Positions 19,419 to 27,936 of a stretch of 64,000 nt of DNA are shown one piece after another. Positions within the stretch are counted from its first letter, which is position 1; every line of letters starts with the position of its first letter. The notes beneath the pieces were generated by a model. The model did not search any database. It saw only the letters and a program-made list of their open reading frames with translations, and was not told the DNA's origin. The stretch spans positions 62,001-126,000 of the forward strand of contig NZ_JASBTN010000081.1 of assembly GCF_030148435.1 (NCBI RefSeq). Direction: 5' to 3'. A program made the translations under genes and the position numbers. The stretch is from Aliiroseovarius sp. (GTDB lineage: Bacteria > Pseudomonadota > Alphaproteobacteria > Rhodobacterales > Rhodobacteraceae).

Positions 19419-21179
19419 TTAGCCGAAGCTGCCCTGACAGAACCAGCCGGGCGAGAGCGCCGCGCCATGGGCGTAATAGAGCCACAGGCGCAGCCCGCAG
19501 CGGGTCGTGACCACCCAGTAGTCGCGCTGGCCGGAGCGCCAGGCCTCTTCCTCCAGCCACCATTCGGGGGTGATGCGTTCCGGCCCCGTGGCCCGGGCGA
19601 CCTCCAGCGAGCGGCCGCGCCAGTGGATCCGGGGCGGGAGGCGCGGGTGTTCCGGCGCGGTAACGGGTTCGGGGCGCCACATCAGCAGCGGGCGGAGCCT
19701 GGGGGGCGCATGCCAGTCGCGCGCCGGGCGGGACCAGACGGCGGCCAGCACCTGTTCGGCCTTCTCCGGCGCATGGCTGTCGCCCGGGTGCAGGCGTGTC
19801 ACCGCCTCCAGCCCCAGCCGGGCACCGATGCGGCCCATCAGATCCTCGATCCCGGTCCCGGTGGCAGTGCATGTCGCGCCTCCTCGCCGGGTGAGAGGGC
19901 CACGATGCTGTTCGGGGCGCACCGCCTCATGCACCGGGGCCACCAGGCGCAGCTGATCAAAGCCGAACCCCGCGTCCACGTCGCCCAGTTTCATCGCCAG
20001 CAGCGGCCGGATGCGATCGGGATCTGCCGCGGGGCGGGCCAGGGCAACCTCGATCACCTGAAGCCCGTGATCCACCCGCGACAGTTCCAGCCGCACCACC
20101 CGCGCGCCGCGCCCCTTGGTGCGCAGCCGGGCGCAGAGCTCGGGCAGCAACCGGTCGACCCCGGCCATCACATCCTCCTCCAGCCCGATCGGTTCGGGCA
20201 GGCCGAGGCGCACGGCGAAGCGCAGCGGTGGCCGGGCGGGGGAGACGGGCTCGGGCTCCACCCCCAGCGCCTGATCCAGACGCCGCACCAGATCGCGGCC
20301 GAACCGCCGCGCGAGCCCGGCGCGGGGGGTGCCCAGCACGTCACCGATCCGGCGCAGCCCCAGCCGGTTCAGCCCCGCCACCGTATCGGCAGGCAGGCGC
20401 AGGGCGGCGAGCGGCAGGGGGGACAGGGCGGCATGCAGGGCGCCGGGCGGGGCGATGCGTGAGGGATCGCTGGCATTGTCGCCATCTGCCCCCTGTCCCG
20501 GGATCGGCGCAGGCAGCGCACCACCACGGGTCCAATGGCGGCGCCCACGGCTTGTCCTGGCAGGGGCTGGCCCCTTGGGGCGGCGCGCGGCGCGCGAGCG
20601 GGTGGCGCGGGCCTCCTGGTCGATCGCGTCACCGCCCGGGCCGATGTCCACTTCGGCCCCGGCGAACCGGGCCAGTGCCCAGGCCGCGCCCACCGTGTCG
20701 GCAATGCCGCCGCGCATGCTCAGCCCCAGGGTGGTGCAGTCGCGGGCGACCTCGTCCAGCATCGCCGCCTCGCCGCCGAACAGATGGGCGCAGCCGGTAA
20801 TGTCCAGGACCAGCCCGTCCATGCCTGCCACCTCCGCCTTTGTGCCCGGTACCGGCAGGGCGGTGCCGCCCGCCTCGCCCACCCAGGGCGAGAACTTGCC
20901 GGCCCAGCGTCTGAGCGTGGTCAGGAAGGCGGCCTCGGCCACCGGGTTGGCACGTTGCGAGATCAGCTCGGGGCACATGGCGCGGGCATCACGCAGGGGC
21001 TGGCCGGGGGTAAGACCCGCCTGTTCCGCCTCGAAACTGAGCGAGGTGAGGATCTGCAGATTGCCCCGATCCGCCACCACCGCAAAGGGTCCGGGCGCCA
21101 GACCGCGCCGCCCGCGCAAGAGCCGCTCCGCGCCGAGGCGCGGAAACCACAGGGATAGGATACGACGCGGTTGGGGCAT
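19419..21179 (-). CDS. imuB: ImuB-like Y-family DNA polymerase homologue (SOS mutagenesis)
   Basis: A 586-residue protein that starts with RRILSLWFPRLGAERLLR, the ImuB version of the Y-family palm, in which the acidic DxD catalytic residues are replaced. VLDITGCAHLFGGEAAML, GLSMRGGIADTVGAAWALA and RLGLRRIGDVLG follow. The C-terminal EEAWRSGQRDYWVVTTRCGLRLWLYY block is intact. A 60-residue Arg/Pro/Ala insert (about 190-250) is unusual. In the imuA-imuB-dnaE2 cassette ImuB is an inactive adaptor that links DnaE2 to the clamp. Here imuA and dnaE2 are missing on both sides. The start is chosen by family similarity; the ribosome site is weak. Confidence 0.88.
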   Translation of the reverse strand: MPQPRRILSLWFPRLGAERLLRGRRGLAPGPFAVVADRGNLQILTSLSFEAEQAGLTPGQPLRDARAMCPELISQRANPVAEAAFLTTLRRWAGKFSPWVGEAGGTALPVPGTKAEVAGMDGLVLDITGCAHLFGGEAAMLDEVARDCTTLGLSMRGGIADTVGAAWALARFAGAEVDIGPGGDAIDQEARATRSRAARRPKGPAPARTSRGRRHWTRGGALPAPIPGQGADGDNASDPSRIAPPGALHAALSPLPLAALRLPADTVAGLNRLGLRRIGDVLGTPRAGLARRFGRDLVRRLDQALGVEPEPVSPARPPLRFAVRLGLPEPIGLEEDVMAGVDRLLPELCARLRTKGRGARVVRLELSRVDHGLQVIEVALARPAADPDRIRPLLAMKLGDVDAGFGFDQLRLVAPVHEAVRPEQHRGPLTRRGGATCTATGTGIEDLMGRIGARLGLEAVTRLHPGDSHAPEKAEQVLAAVWSRPARDWHAPPRLRPLLMWRPEPVTAPEHPRLPPRIHWRGRSLEVARATGPERITPEWWLEEEAWRSGQRDYWVVTTRCGLRLWLYYAHGAALSPGWFCQGSFG

Positions 21180-21194
21180 GGCAGCAGCAGGAGT

Positions 21195-21215
21195 GTTCTG
21201 GTTTTGTTCATGATA
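21195..21215 (-). promoter_or_regulatory. LexA box and -10 element of imuB
   Basis: GTTC-TGGTTTT-GTTC at 21195-21209 (GAAC-AAAACCA-GAAC on the minus strand) is an exact LexA site. TATCAT (21215-21210, minus strand) directly precedes it as a -10 element, so transcription should start inside the box and LexA would block it. The site lies 16 bases upstream of the imuB ATG. Confidence 0.85.
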
Positions 21216-21280
21216 CTGCGGGGCGAATGGGGAGTCGAGTCTCCGCCGGTGAGCTGCGGGGAGAGGGGCGGCGACTTCTT

Positions 21281-21310
21281 GCCTTCGGCGAGGATATTTG
21301 GGGAAAGATG
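21281..21310 (-). repeat. Dispersed 30-bp intergenic repeat, copy 2
   Basis: Reverse-complement copy of 2481-2510, 29 of 30 bases identical. It lies in the 244-bp gap between imuB and the TetR gene. As with copy 1 it is close to a gene boundary and outside any coding region. Confidence 0.8.
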
Positions 21311-21423
21311 AAAAGGGCGCGCGGCGATGGAGGAAGGCCGGCGTGCGCCATTTCCGGCTGCACCGGGTGGGACGGGGGCTGGTGAACGCCCCCGCGCCCC
21401 GCACCCTGCGCCCCGGCTGCGGA

Positions 21424-22002
21424 TCAAAGCGCGCGAATGCCGCCCAGGACGATGTCAGTGACCATCTCGGCATACTCCTCGCGGTTCATGCCTTTGCCGG
21501 GCCGGTTCCACATGTAGTACCAGTTCAGGATGCCGAAGACCGACATGGTCACTGCGCGCAGGCGGGTCGGATCACCGGCCAGGCCCGGGGCCTCTGCGGC
21601 GATCGCGGTTCCCATCATCGCGATCATCGTGCGCTGATGGCCCAGAAGGTGGGCCTGCTGTTCGGGTTCCAGCACGCCCAATGCGTCGAGCTGCAGCTTG
21701 TGTTCCGCATCCGCGCCCTTGTAGGCCAGCAGGATCGCGCGCACCAACCCGCGCAACCCGTCGGTTTCGGGCGCTGCCTCGACCTCGGCGACCAGCTCGC
21801 TCAGATGAGTGTCGAGTATGTCATAAAGCAGCGCTTCCTTGCTGTCATAATAGTGGTAAATCAGCGCCTTGGACACGCCACAGCTTTTCGCCGCCCCGGT
21901 CATCGAGGCCCGGTCGAACCCGTGTTCGGCGAAATAGGCGGCCGCCCCCTTGCGCAGGGCGGTCCGTTTCTCTTCGTGGTCGCGTGCGATCCCGCGCGGC
22001 AT
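21424..22002 (-). CDS. TetR-family transcriptional regulator of the phenylacetate genes (PaaR-like)
   Basis: A 192-residue protein with an N-terminal TetR helix-turn-helix (about residues 14-60: AAAYFAEHGFDRASM, CGVSKALIYHYYDSKEALL) and a variable ligand-binding domain. It is the last gene of a paaI-paaK-tetR operon (3-base gap after paaK). The palindrome upstream of paaI (23869-23880) is a likely binding site. By analogy with PaaR it would release DNA on binding phenylacetyl-CoA; this is inference. Confidence 0.85.
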   Translation of the reverse strand: MPRGIARDHEEKRTALRKGAAAYFAEHGFDRASMTGAAKSCGVSKALIYHYYDSKEALLYDILDTHLSELVAEVEAAPETDGLRGLVRAILLAYKGADAEHKLQLDALGVLEPEQQAHLLGHQRTMIAMMGTAIAAEAPGLAGDPTRLRAVTMSVFGILNWYYMWNRPGKGMNREEYAEMVTDIVLGGIRAL

Positions 22003-22005
22003 CCG

Positions 22006-23313
22006 TCACTCCTTTGGGCGGTTGTCGATGATCCTTACAGCCTTACCCTGACTGCGCTCAACCCCACCCGGTTCGGTCACATTGACCTTCACGGTGACGC
22101 CGACATGCGATTTCACCAGCCCCTTGAGGCGGTGTGCGGCGTCGGCCTGGATGTCGGTCGATTGCCCTTCGGCCAGTTCGACATGCACGTGCATCTCGTC
22201 CATGCGGCCGGGACGGACCAGTTCGATCTGGAAATGGGGCGACAGTTCCGGCACTTCCATCAGCTGTTCCTCGATCTGGGTCGGGAAGATGTTCACGCCG
22301 CGCAGGATGATCATGTCGTCCGAGCGGCCGGTAATCTTTTCCATCCGCCGCATGGAGCGCGCGGTGCCCGGCAGAAGGCGGGTCAGGTCGCGGGTGCGGT
22401 AGCGGATGATGGGGAAACCTTCCTTGGTCAGCGAGGTAAAGACCAGCTCGCCCATTTCGCCATCCTCGACCACCTCGCCGGTGGTCGGGTTGATGATCTC
22501 GGGATAGAAATGGTCCTCCCAGACGTGCAGCCCGTCCTTGGTCTCGACGCATTCATTGGCGACGCCGGGGCCGATGACTTCGGACAGACCGTAGATGTCC
22601 ACCGCGTGCATGTCGAACGCGGCTTCGATTTCCAGCCGCATGGCGTTGGTCCAGGGCTCGGCACCGAAGATGCCGACTTTCAGCGGGCTTTCGCGCGGGT
22701 CGCGCCCCTTGCGCGCGTATTCGTCCAGGATCGACAAGGCGTAGGACGGGGTGACGGTGATGCCGTCGGCGCGGAAGTCCTCGATCAGGCGCACCTGACG
22801 CTGAGTCATACCGCCCGAGACAGGCACCACGGTCAGCCCGTATTGCTCGGCCCCGCCATGTACGCCCATGCCCCCGGTGAACAACCCGTAGCCATAGGCG
22901 TTGTGCAGCACGTCACCGGGACGCAGGCCGGAAGCGCGCAGGCTGCGCCCGACCACGCTGCCCCACATCTTCAGGTCACTGGCGGTATAGCCAACCACCG
23001 TCGGCTGCCCGGTGGTGCCGGAGCTGGCGTGAATGCGTGCGATCTGTTCGCGCGGCACGGCAAACAGGCCGAAGGGATAGTTGTCGCGCAAGTCCTGTTT
23101 GACCGTGAAGGGGAATTTTGACAGGTCCGACAGGGACTTGAGGTCATCGGGATGCACCCCCGCCTCGTCGAATTTCTGGCGGTAGAAGGGTACGTTGTCA
23201 TAGGCATGGCGCAGCGACCATTTCATGCGGTTAAGCTGTAGTGCGCCGATCTCGTCGCGCGAGGCGATTTCGATCGGATCCAGGTCCTCGCGGCGCGGGG
23301 TCAGGTCTTTCAT
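22006..23313 (-). CDS. paaK: Phenylacetate-CoA ligase
   Basis: Activates phenylacetate to phenylacetyl-CoA with ATP, the entry step of aerobic phenylacetate breakdown. The 435-residue protein has the AMP-binding motif ASSGTTGQPTVVGYT, GAEPWTNAMR, IYGLSEVIGPGVA and the hinge region GRSDDMIILRGVNIFPTQIEE, all typical of PaaK. GTGGAG upstream supports the ATG at 23313. The paaABCDE epoxidase genes are not in the window. Confidence 0.95.
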   Translation of the reverse strand: MKDLTPRREDLDPIEIASRDEIGALQLNRMKWSLRHAYDNVPFYRQKFDEAGVHPDDLKSLSDLSKFPFTVKQDLRDNYPFGLFAVPREQIARIHASSGTTGQPTVVGYTASDLKMWGSVVGRSLRASGLRPGDVLHNAYGYGLFTGGMGVHGGAEQYGLTVVPVSGGMTQRQVRLIEDFRADGITVTPSYALSILDEYARKGRDPRESPLKVGIFGAEPWTNAMRLEIEAAFDMHAVDIYGLSEVIGPGVANECVETKDGLHVWEDHFYPEIINPTTGEVVEDGEMGELVFTSLTKEGFPIIRYRTRDLTRLLPGTARSMRRMEKITGRSDDMIILRGVNIFPTQIEEQLMEVPELSPHFQIELVRPGRMDEMHVHVELAEGQSTDIQADAAHRLKGLVKSHVGVTVKVNVTEPGGVERSQGKAVRIIDNRPKE

Positions 23314-23361
23314 GGTTTTCTCCACGGGGCGCGGGCCCCCGTCTCCTTCTATTGGCCGGGT

Positions 23362-23820
23362 TCAGCCGGCAATATCTTCTGCGGGTTCGTGTTCGGATTC
23401 GTCGAAATTCTGGCCCGTGATCTGGCGGGAATGGCCGCGGAACTGGGCAATCGGGCGCCCGTCCTCGCCGGTGATCAGCACGTCATAGATGCCGGAGCGT
23501 CCGGCCAGGGCGACCTCGTGGGCAGTGGCGGTCAGGGTCTCGCCGATCCGGCCCGGGGTCAGGTAGGTGATCGAATTATGCTGCGCCACGACGGATGTGT
23601 TGTAGCTGTTGCAGGCAAAGGCAAAGGCGCTGTCGGCCAGGGTAAAGACATAGCCTCCGTGGGCGATGCCATGGCCATTGGCCATATCCTCGCGCACCGG
23701 CATGGTGATTGTCGCGGTGCCCGGGCCGATCTCGACCAGAGTCATGCCGGCGTCCTGGCTGGCGCGGTCGCCTGCCCACATGGACGCCGCCGCGCGTTCT
23801 GCACGTTCCTGGGGTGTCAT
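23362..23820 (-). CDS. paaI: Hydroxyphenylacetyl-CoA thioesterase
   Basis: A 152-residue hotdog-fold thioesterase with the PaaI pattern NGHGIAHGGYVFTLADSAFAFACNS and the GRSGIYDVLITGEDGRPIAQFRGHSR tail. It frees CoA from dead-end phenylacetyl-CoA derivatives. First gene of the leftward paaI-paaK-tetR operon. A GGGAGGA site 11 bases upstream supports the start; a longer in-frame reading runs through the operator and was rejected. Confidence 0.92.
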   Translation of the reverse strand: MTPQERAERAAASMWAGDRASQDAGMTLVEIGPGTATITMPVREDMANGHGIAHGGYVFTLADSAFAFACNSYNTSVVAQHNSITYLTPGRIGETLTATAHEVALAGRSGIYDVLITGEDGRPIAQFRGHSRQITGQNFDESEHEPAEDIAG

Positions 23821-23868
23821 TCTCAGGGGCTCCTCCCAAAATCCCTTGAGACTAGGATGCACAAACCC

Positions 23869-23880
23869 GACCGTGCGGTC
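23869..23880. promoter_or_regulatory. Palindromic operator upstream of the paa operon
   Basis: GACCGTGCGGTC is a perfect palindrome (GACCG-TG-CGGTC) 49 bases before the paaI start. The spacing and sequence type fit TetR-family operators. The nearby TetR gene at the end of the same operon is the obvious candidate regulator. Confidence 0.6.
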
Positions 23881-23958
23881 AATAGTGTTTCTTCTGGGGG
23901 AGGGGGGAGGCCGCGGCAACCCCCGGTCCGGGTTGGTTGTTGACGGCACTAAAACGCG

Positions 23959-23982
23959 AAAACCCCGCCTGAAGCGGGGTTT
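23959..23982 (-). terminator. Rho-independent terminator in a divergent intergenic region
   Basis: Stem AAACCCCGC (23960-23968) with GCGGGGTTT (23974-23982), 5-base loop. On the minus strand it is followed by TTTTCGCGTTTT. It does not follow any annotated gene in either direction. Confidence 0.7.
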
Positions 23983-23993
23983 CACTTGTAGTT

Positions 23994-24036
23994 CCGGCGC
24001 CACGAACTGGGTGGGGGCTGTACATCGTGGCGCCGG
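23994..24036 (-). ncRNA. Possible small RNA: 12-bp hairpin followed by a terminator
   Basis: A perfect 12-bp inverted repeat (CCGGCGCCACGA, 23994-24005, complement 24025-24036) with a 19-base loop lies 11 bases from a separate terminator hairpin (23960-23982). Both sit in a gap between divergent genes, where neither is needed by a neighbour. Read leftward the order is hairpin, then terminator with TTTT, which is how a small RNA of 80-200 bases would end. No known family was recognised. Confidence 0.35.
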
Positions 24037-24177
24037 GTGAGCATGTGCTCGCTACAGGAGTTTTGTCGGTTGTGCTGGCGGCAACAGCATGGAACGGCCG
24101 TGGAAAACCAGTGGTCATTTCGAGGCGAAATTCGGGCAGGGATTGATTTGTTTACCCTTTGCGGGCAGGCTGAGGGC

Positions 24178-24534
24178 ATGAATATGCAGACACCAACACC
24201 CATTCCGGGCCAAGGTTCAGCATCGGGGCAGGGCCAGCAGGTGGCCTTCGACAGGCACGAGTTGGGCACCATCATGGGGCTGTACGGGCGCATGGTCGCT
24301 GCCGGAGAATGGCGCGACTATGGCATGAGCTTCCTCAAGGATGTTGCCGTGTTCGACGTGTTCAGACGAACCGCCGAACACCCGCTCTACCGGATCGAAA
24401 AACGCCCGGCCCTGCGTCTGAAGCAGGGCCAGTACAGCGTCATCGGCATGGACAGGCAGATCCTGAAACGGGGTCAGGACCTGAAAACCGTGTTACGCGT
24501 GCTGGAGCGCAAGCTGATCCGCGCGGTGGAATAG
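24178..24534 (+). CDS. DUF2794 family protein
   Basis: A 118-residue soluble protein that matches DUF2794, a family of unknown function found mainly in alphaproteobacteria: FDRHELGTIMGLYGRMVAAGEWRDYGM, VFDVFRRTAEHPLYRIEK and LKRGQDLKTVLRVLERKLIR. The first 20 residues are Gln/Pro/Gly rich and variable. Two ATG codons (24178, 24184) share one GAGGG site, so the exact start is uncertain by two codons. Basic and probably nucleic-acid or protein binding, but no activity is known. Confidence 0.8.
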   Translation: MNMQTPTPIPGQGSASGQGQQVAFDRHELGTIMGLYGRMVAAGEWRDYGMSFLKDVAVFDVFRRTAEHPLYRIEKRPALRLKQGQYSVIGMDRQILKRGQDLKTVLRVLERKLIRAVE

Positions 24535-24656
24535 CCCGCGCCTTTGCCCGATGCGTTGCGGGGCTCCGCGAGCTCCCGCAGCCCGCCTGCGCCCCTGCGA
24601 GGCTTGCTCGCGAGGGATGGCGTTGGCGGACCATTTCATGGTTTTGAGCGCTAGCG

Positions 24657-25250
24657 TCACAGGCTCTTGCGGGCCTTCAGGGCTGCGGTGATGGTCCCGT
24701 CGTCCAGGTAATCCAGTTCACCACCGATCGGTACGCCCTGGGCCAGCGATGTGACCTTGCAGCGGGTTTCAAGCTCTTCGGCGATGTAATGGGCGGTGGT
24801 CTGGCCGTCGACCGTCGCATTCAAGGCCAGGATGACCTCGGTCACGCCCTCGGCCTCAACCCGATTGACCAGTCGCGGGATGCCCAGCTCGTCCGGCCCG
24901 ATGGAGTCGAGCGCCGACAGGGTCCCGCCCAGCACGTGGTAGCGCCCGGCAAAGACGCCTGCGCGTTCCATCGCCCAGAGGTCGGCCACCTCCTCGACCA
25001 CGCAGATCTCGCCATTGGCGCGCTTTTCGCTGGCGCAGATTTCGCAGATCTCCGACGTGCCGACATTGCCGCAGGTCAGGCATTCGCGGGCGCGTTCGGC
25101 CACAACCTGCATGGCATCGGCCAGCGGGGCCAGCACGAGGCCCCGCTTGCGGATCAGGTACAAAACCGCGCGACGGGCCGAGCGCGGGCCCAGGCCCGGC
25201 AGCTTGGCCATGAGCTCGATCAGCTCTTCGATCTCGCGCGGGGCGTCCAT
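24657..25250 (-). CDS. recR: Recombination protein RecR
   Basis: Part of the RecFOR pathway that loads RecA at gaps. The 197-residue protein has an N-terminal helix-hairpin-helix ([12 protein letters not shown]), a four-Cys zinc finger ([16 protein letters not shown]) and a Toprim domain ([19 protein letters not shown]). 19 bases separate it from ybaB upstream, the usual ybaB-recR pair. In many bacteria dnaX comes first in this operon; here dnaX is at 43.5 kb. Confidence 0.96.
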   Translation of the reverse strand: MDAPREIEELIELMAKLPGLGPRSARRAVLYLIRKRGLVLAPLADAMQVVAERARECLTCGNVGTSEICEICASEKRANGEICVVEEVADLWAMERAGVFAGRYHVLGGTLSALDSIGPDELGIPRLVNRVEAEGVTEVILALNATVDGQTTAHYIAEELETRCKVTSLAQGVPIGGELDYLDDGTITAALKARKSL

Positions 25251-25269
25251 CGAGACGGGGAAACCACCC

Positions 25270-25614
25270 TCAGAAGGGCAGTTTCATATCCTTGGGCAGG
25301 CCCATGCCCTCGGTCAGGGCGGCCATTTCCTCTTCGCTCTTGGCCTTCGCCTTGGCTTGGGCGTCCTTGATCGCGGCCAGGATCAGGTCCTCGACCACTT
25401 CCTTTTCGTCCGGGTTGAAGATCGACGGGTCGATGTCCAGGCCGGTCAGAACACCCTTGGCGGTTGCGGTGGCCTTGACCAGACCCGCGCCGCTTTCGCC
25501 GGTCACGGTCATGGTTTCAAGGCTCTCCTGCATCTCGACCATCTTGCTCTGCATTTCCTGTGCGGTCTTCATCATCTTGGCCATGTCGCCAAGCCCGCCC
25601 AAACCCTTCAGCAT
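25270..25614 (-). CDS. ybaB: YbaB/EbfC family nucleoid-associated protein
   Basis: A 114-residue DNA-binding protein: [19 protein letters not shown] at the start, a helical dimer arm ([15 protein letters not shown]) and the conserved [24 protein letters not shown] segment. It binds DNA as a dimer and affects nucleoid structure. It is paired with recR, which is a widely conserved arrangement. Confidence 0.95.
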   Translation of the reverse strand: MLKGLGGLGDMAKMMKTAQEMQSKMVEMQESLETMTVTGESGAGLVKATATAKGVLTGLDIDPSIFNPDEKEVVEDLILAAIKDAQAKAKAKSEEEMAALTEGMGLPKDMKLPF

Positions 25615-25690
25615 GTCACGCTCCTTTGCATTCGGTGTTGGGGGTTAGATACGGGGGCGAGCGCGCCACGGCAAGGGGGAGAGGCCGTGG

Positions 25691-27646
25691 TTACACGGCC
25701 TCTTCGGTCAACGCGGGCAGCCAGACGGTGAACTCCGCCCCCCCTTCGGGCCGGTTGCGCGCCGAGATGCGCCCGCCCGCGCGGCGGATCAGGGTCTGGC
25801 TGATCGACAGGCCCAGCCCGGTGCCTTCGCCCGGCTTGGTGGTGTGGAACGGGTCGAAAACCCGCGCCAGACTTGCCTCGTCGATGCCCGGGCCATTGTC
25901 GGCGACCACCAGCTCGGTTCCCTCCTGCCCGTCGCGTGCGGCCCGGCGCACCGTGATGTCGACGCGTCCCGTGCCCTCCATCGCCTGGATCGCATTGACC
26001 AGAAGGTTCACCACCACCTGCTGCAACTCGCCGGGGTGGATGCCGACCTCGGGCGCGTCGCGGAAGTCCGGGAGCAGCGCGACCTCCTGCCGGGACCGCA
26101 CATGGCCGACGAGCCCAAGGCATTCGCCAGCCACCTGCGCAACCGAGGCCCCCACATCGGATCGGCCGTAGTCAACCGGGCGCGCAAATTGCAGCAGTTT
26201 ACCGACAATGCCGTCGATGCGCTGCACCTGCCGGTCGATCAGATCGAGTTCGGTCTTCACCGCTTCGGCCTCTGCGCCCAGCGAAAGGCGCACCACGTCG
26301 ACATTGCCCTGGATCACCGCAACCGGGTTGTTGATCTCATGGGCCACCCCGGCGGTGATCTCGCCGATCGAGGCGAGCTTCTCGCTCATCACCAGTTGCT
26401 GGAACGTGTCTTCTAGCTTCTGGTTGGTCTCCTGCAGTTCGGCGGTGCGCCGGTCTACCCGGGCGTTCAACTCGTTGGCCCAGTCGCGCAAGGCCTGGTC
26501 GCGTTCCTGCACCTGGTTCAGCAGTGTGTCCAGATGGGTGGCCACCTGGCCGATTTCATCCTGCGATCCGACATCGCCATTGCGGGCCGCCAGGTCGCCG
26601 CGTTCGACCCGTTTCATCGTCCAGGTCATGCGTTCGAGCGGCGAGAAGATGCCGCGCGCCATGCGCAGAAAGATGGGGGCGGAGAGGACCAGGACGGCGC
26701 CAAAGGCGGTCAGCATGTTCAGAAGGGCGGCGCGCTTGGCCCCCGTGAAGGGCGCTTCCAGGAATCCCACATACAACATCCCGACCCGATTGCCGAAACT
26801 GTCGATCAGGGGCAGGTAGCCGGAGATGTACCAATCGTTCACCACGAAGGCCCGGTTGAGCCATGTGCGGCCCTCGGTCAGTACGGCGTGGCGGACCTCG
26901 GCAGACACGCGGGTTCCCAGGGCGCGCACATCTTCGAACAGGCGCACATTGGTTGAGACGCGCACGTCTTCCAGGAACAAGGTCGCGGTGCCCTGACGCT
27001 CGCCCCCCGTGGCCGCGTTCAGGTAGACCAGCGCGTTGACCCTGTCGATGAAATCGAGGTTGCGGTTCAGAAGGATGCCACCGACCAGCACGCCTTCCTG
27101 GCCCGAGATGCGGACCGGGGCTGCGGTGTGGATGACCATGCCGCGGTCTTCGGCCATGCGGTCGGTGGGCACGGCGGCTTCGGTGTCGATCAGATCCAGA
27201 TAGGCGCGGTCAGCGAGTCCCGGAAACCGGGCCAGGACTTCGGCCGGAAAGATGTCGATCTGGGCGGTTTGCTGGCCGGCCAGCGCCTGGGCCACGACCG
27301 GCCATCTGGCCTCCTCGCCGATGTCCTCTGCGGGCAGGTAGTAAAAGAAATCAAGCTGCAGCGCTTCGGCTCGTTCGGCCAGAAAGCTCTCGACCGCCGC
27401 CTGACCCGCCGCAAGTCGGATGCGCATCTCATCCGAACCCGCCACCGCTTGCACGCGGTCTCCGGTCGAGGTCATGATGCGCCCGAGGTGCTGTTCCGCG
27501 ATGCGCAGGTCGCTGTCCACCTTGGCGGTCAAAAGGGCGTCGTAATCCGCCGTCCAGCGTGATTGCGCCAGGAGCAGAAGCAGAGGCATCAGCACCATCA
27601 GCGGCAGAAGCGCCAGGATCAACAGCTTGAAACGAACCGATTTCAT
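25691..27646 (-). CDS. Membrane sensor histidine kinase with periplasmic Cache-like domain
   Basis: A 651-residue kinase. A membrane helix (about 5-27) is followed by a 270-residue periplasmic domain of Cache type (ends near NDWYISGYLPLID), a second helix (about 305-325), a HAMP segment, a coiled coil, HisKA with phospho-acceptor His436 (GVAHEINNP) and an HATPase domain with NAIQAM, DNGPGID and GEGTGLGLSI. No receiver domain is fused. It is divergent from tupBCA. The response regulator at 42100 is the best partner candidate, since both bracket the tungstate/formate dehydrogenase block. The start at 27646 abuts the first helix. Confidence 0.88.
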   Translation of the reverse strand: MKSVRFKLLILALLPLMVLMPLLLLLAQSRWTADYDALLTAKVDSDLRIAEQHLGRIMTSTGDRVQAVAGSDEMRIRLAAGQAAVESFLAERAEALQLDFFYYLPAEDIGEEARWPVVAQALAGQQTAQIDIFPAEVLARFPGLADRAYLDLIDTEAAVPTDRMAEDRGMVIHTAAPVRISGQEGVLVGGILLNRNLDFIDRVNALVYLNAATGGERQGTATLFLEDVRVSTNVRLFEDVRALGTRVSAEVRHAVLTEGRTWLNRAFVVNDWYISGYLPLIDSFGNRVGMLYVGFLEAPFTGAKRAALLNMLTAFGAVLVLSAPIFLRMARGIFSPLERMTWTMKRVERGDLAARNGDVGSQDEIGQVATHLDTLLNQVQERDQALRDWANELNARVDRRTAELQETNQKLEDTFQQLVMSEKLASIGEITAGVAHEINNPVAVIQGNVDVVRLSLGAEAEAVKTELDLIDRQVQRIDGIVGKLLQFARPVDYGRSDVGASVAQVAGECLGLVGHVRSRQEVALLPDFRDAPEVGIHPGELQQVVVNLLVNAIQAMEGTGRVDITVRRAARDGQEGTELVVADNGPGIDEASLARVFDPFHTTKPGEGTGLGLSISQTLIRRAGGRISARNRPEGGAEFTVWLPALTEEAV

Positions 27647-27800
27647 CCGAACTTTTCCCCCTGTCTTCCGCCCGGCTCGCCGATGGTAGGAGCGCACAGG
27701 CGCCGTGGCAATGGCGCCCGGCCACAAGACGGATGCGGCCGGACACCGGTCGGTTTTAATACGCGCATCCCGGGTCGTTTTGTCTATTCTGGGCCAAAAT

Positions 27801-27871
27801 GTCCCTTGTGGAAGGGACAATTGAACCAAGCGTGGGTGTTTCCCGACATTCGCGGTTTTTCAAAACCCGCG
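27801..27871 (+). promoter_or_regulatory. Structured leader region upstream of tupB
   Basis: The 290-bp gap between the kinase and tupB holds two hairpins: GTCCCTT with AAGGGAC (27801-27818, GTGG loop) and an imperfect CGCGGTTTTT with AAAACCCGCG (27851-27871). They would be in the 5' part of the tup transcript. No match to the known Moco/Tuco riboswitch layout could be made by eye. Function open. Confidence 0.35.
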
Positions 27872-27936
27872 GCTGTGGCATTGCTTCCGGTCAAGGGAGG
27901 GGGCGCCGGGCGCGGCCCCGCAAAGAGGACGCGGTC

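Noticed and set aside
27680-27936. Moco/Tuco riboswitch before tupB
   Set aside because: Hairpins exist, but the conserved multi-stem layout could not be traced; kept only as a structured leader.
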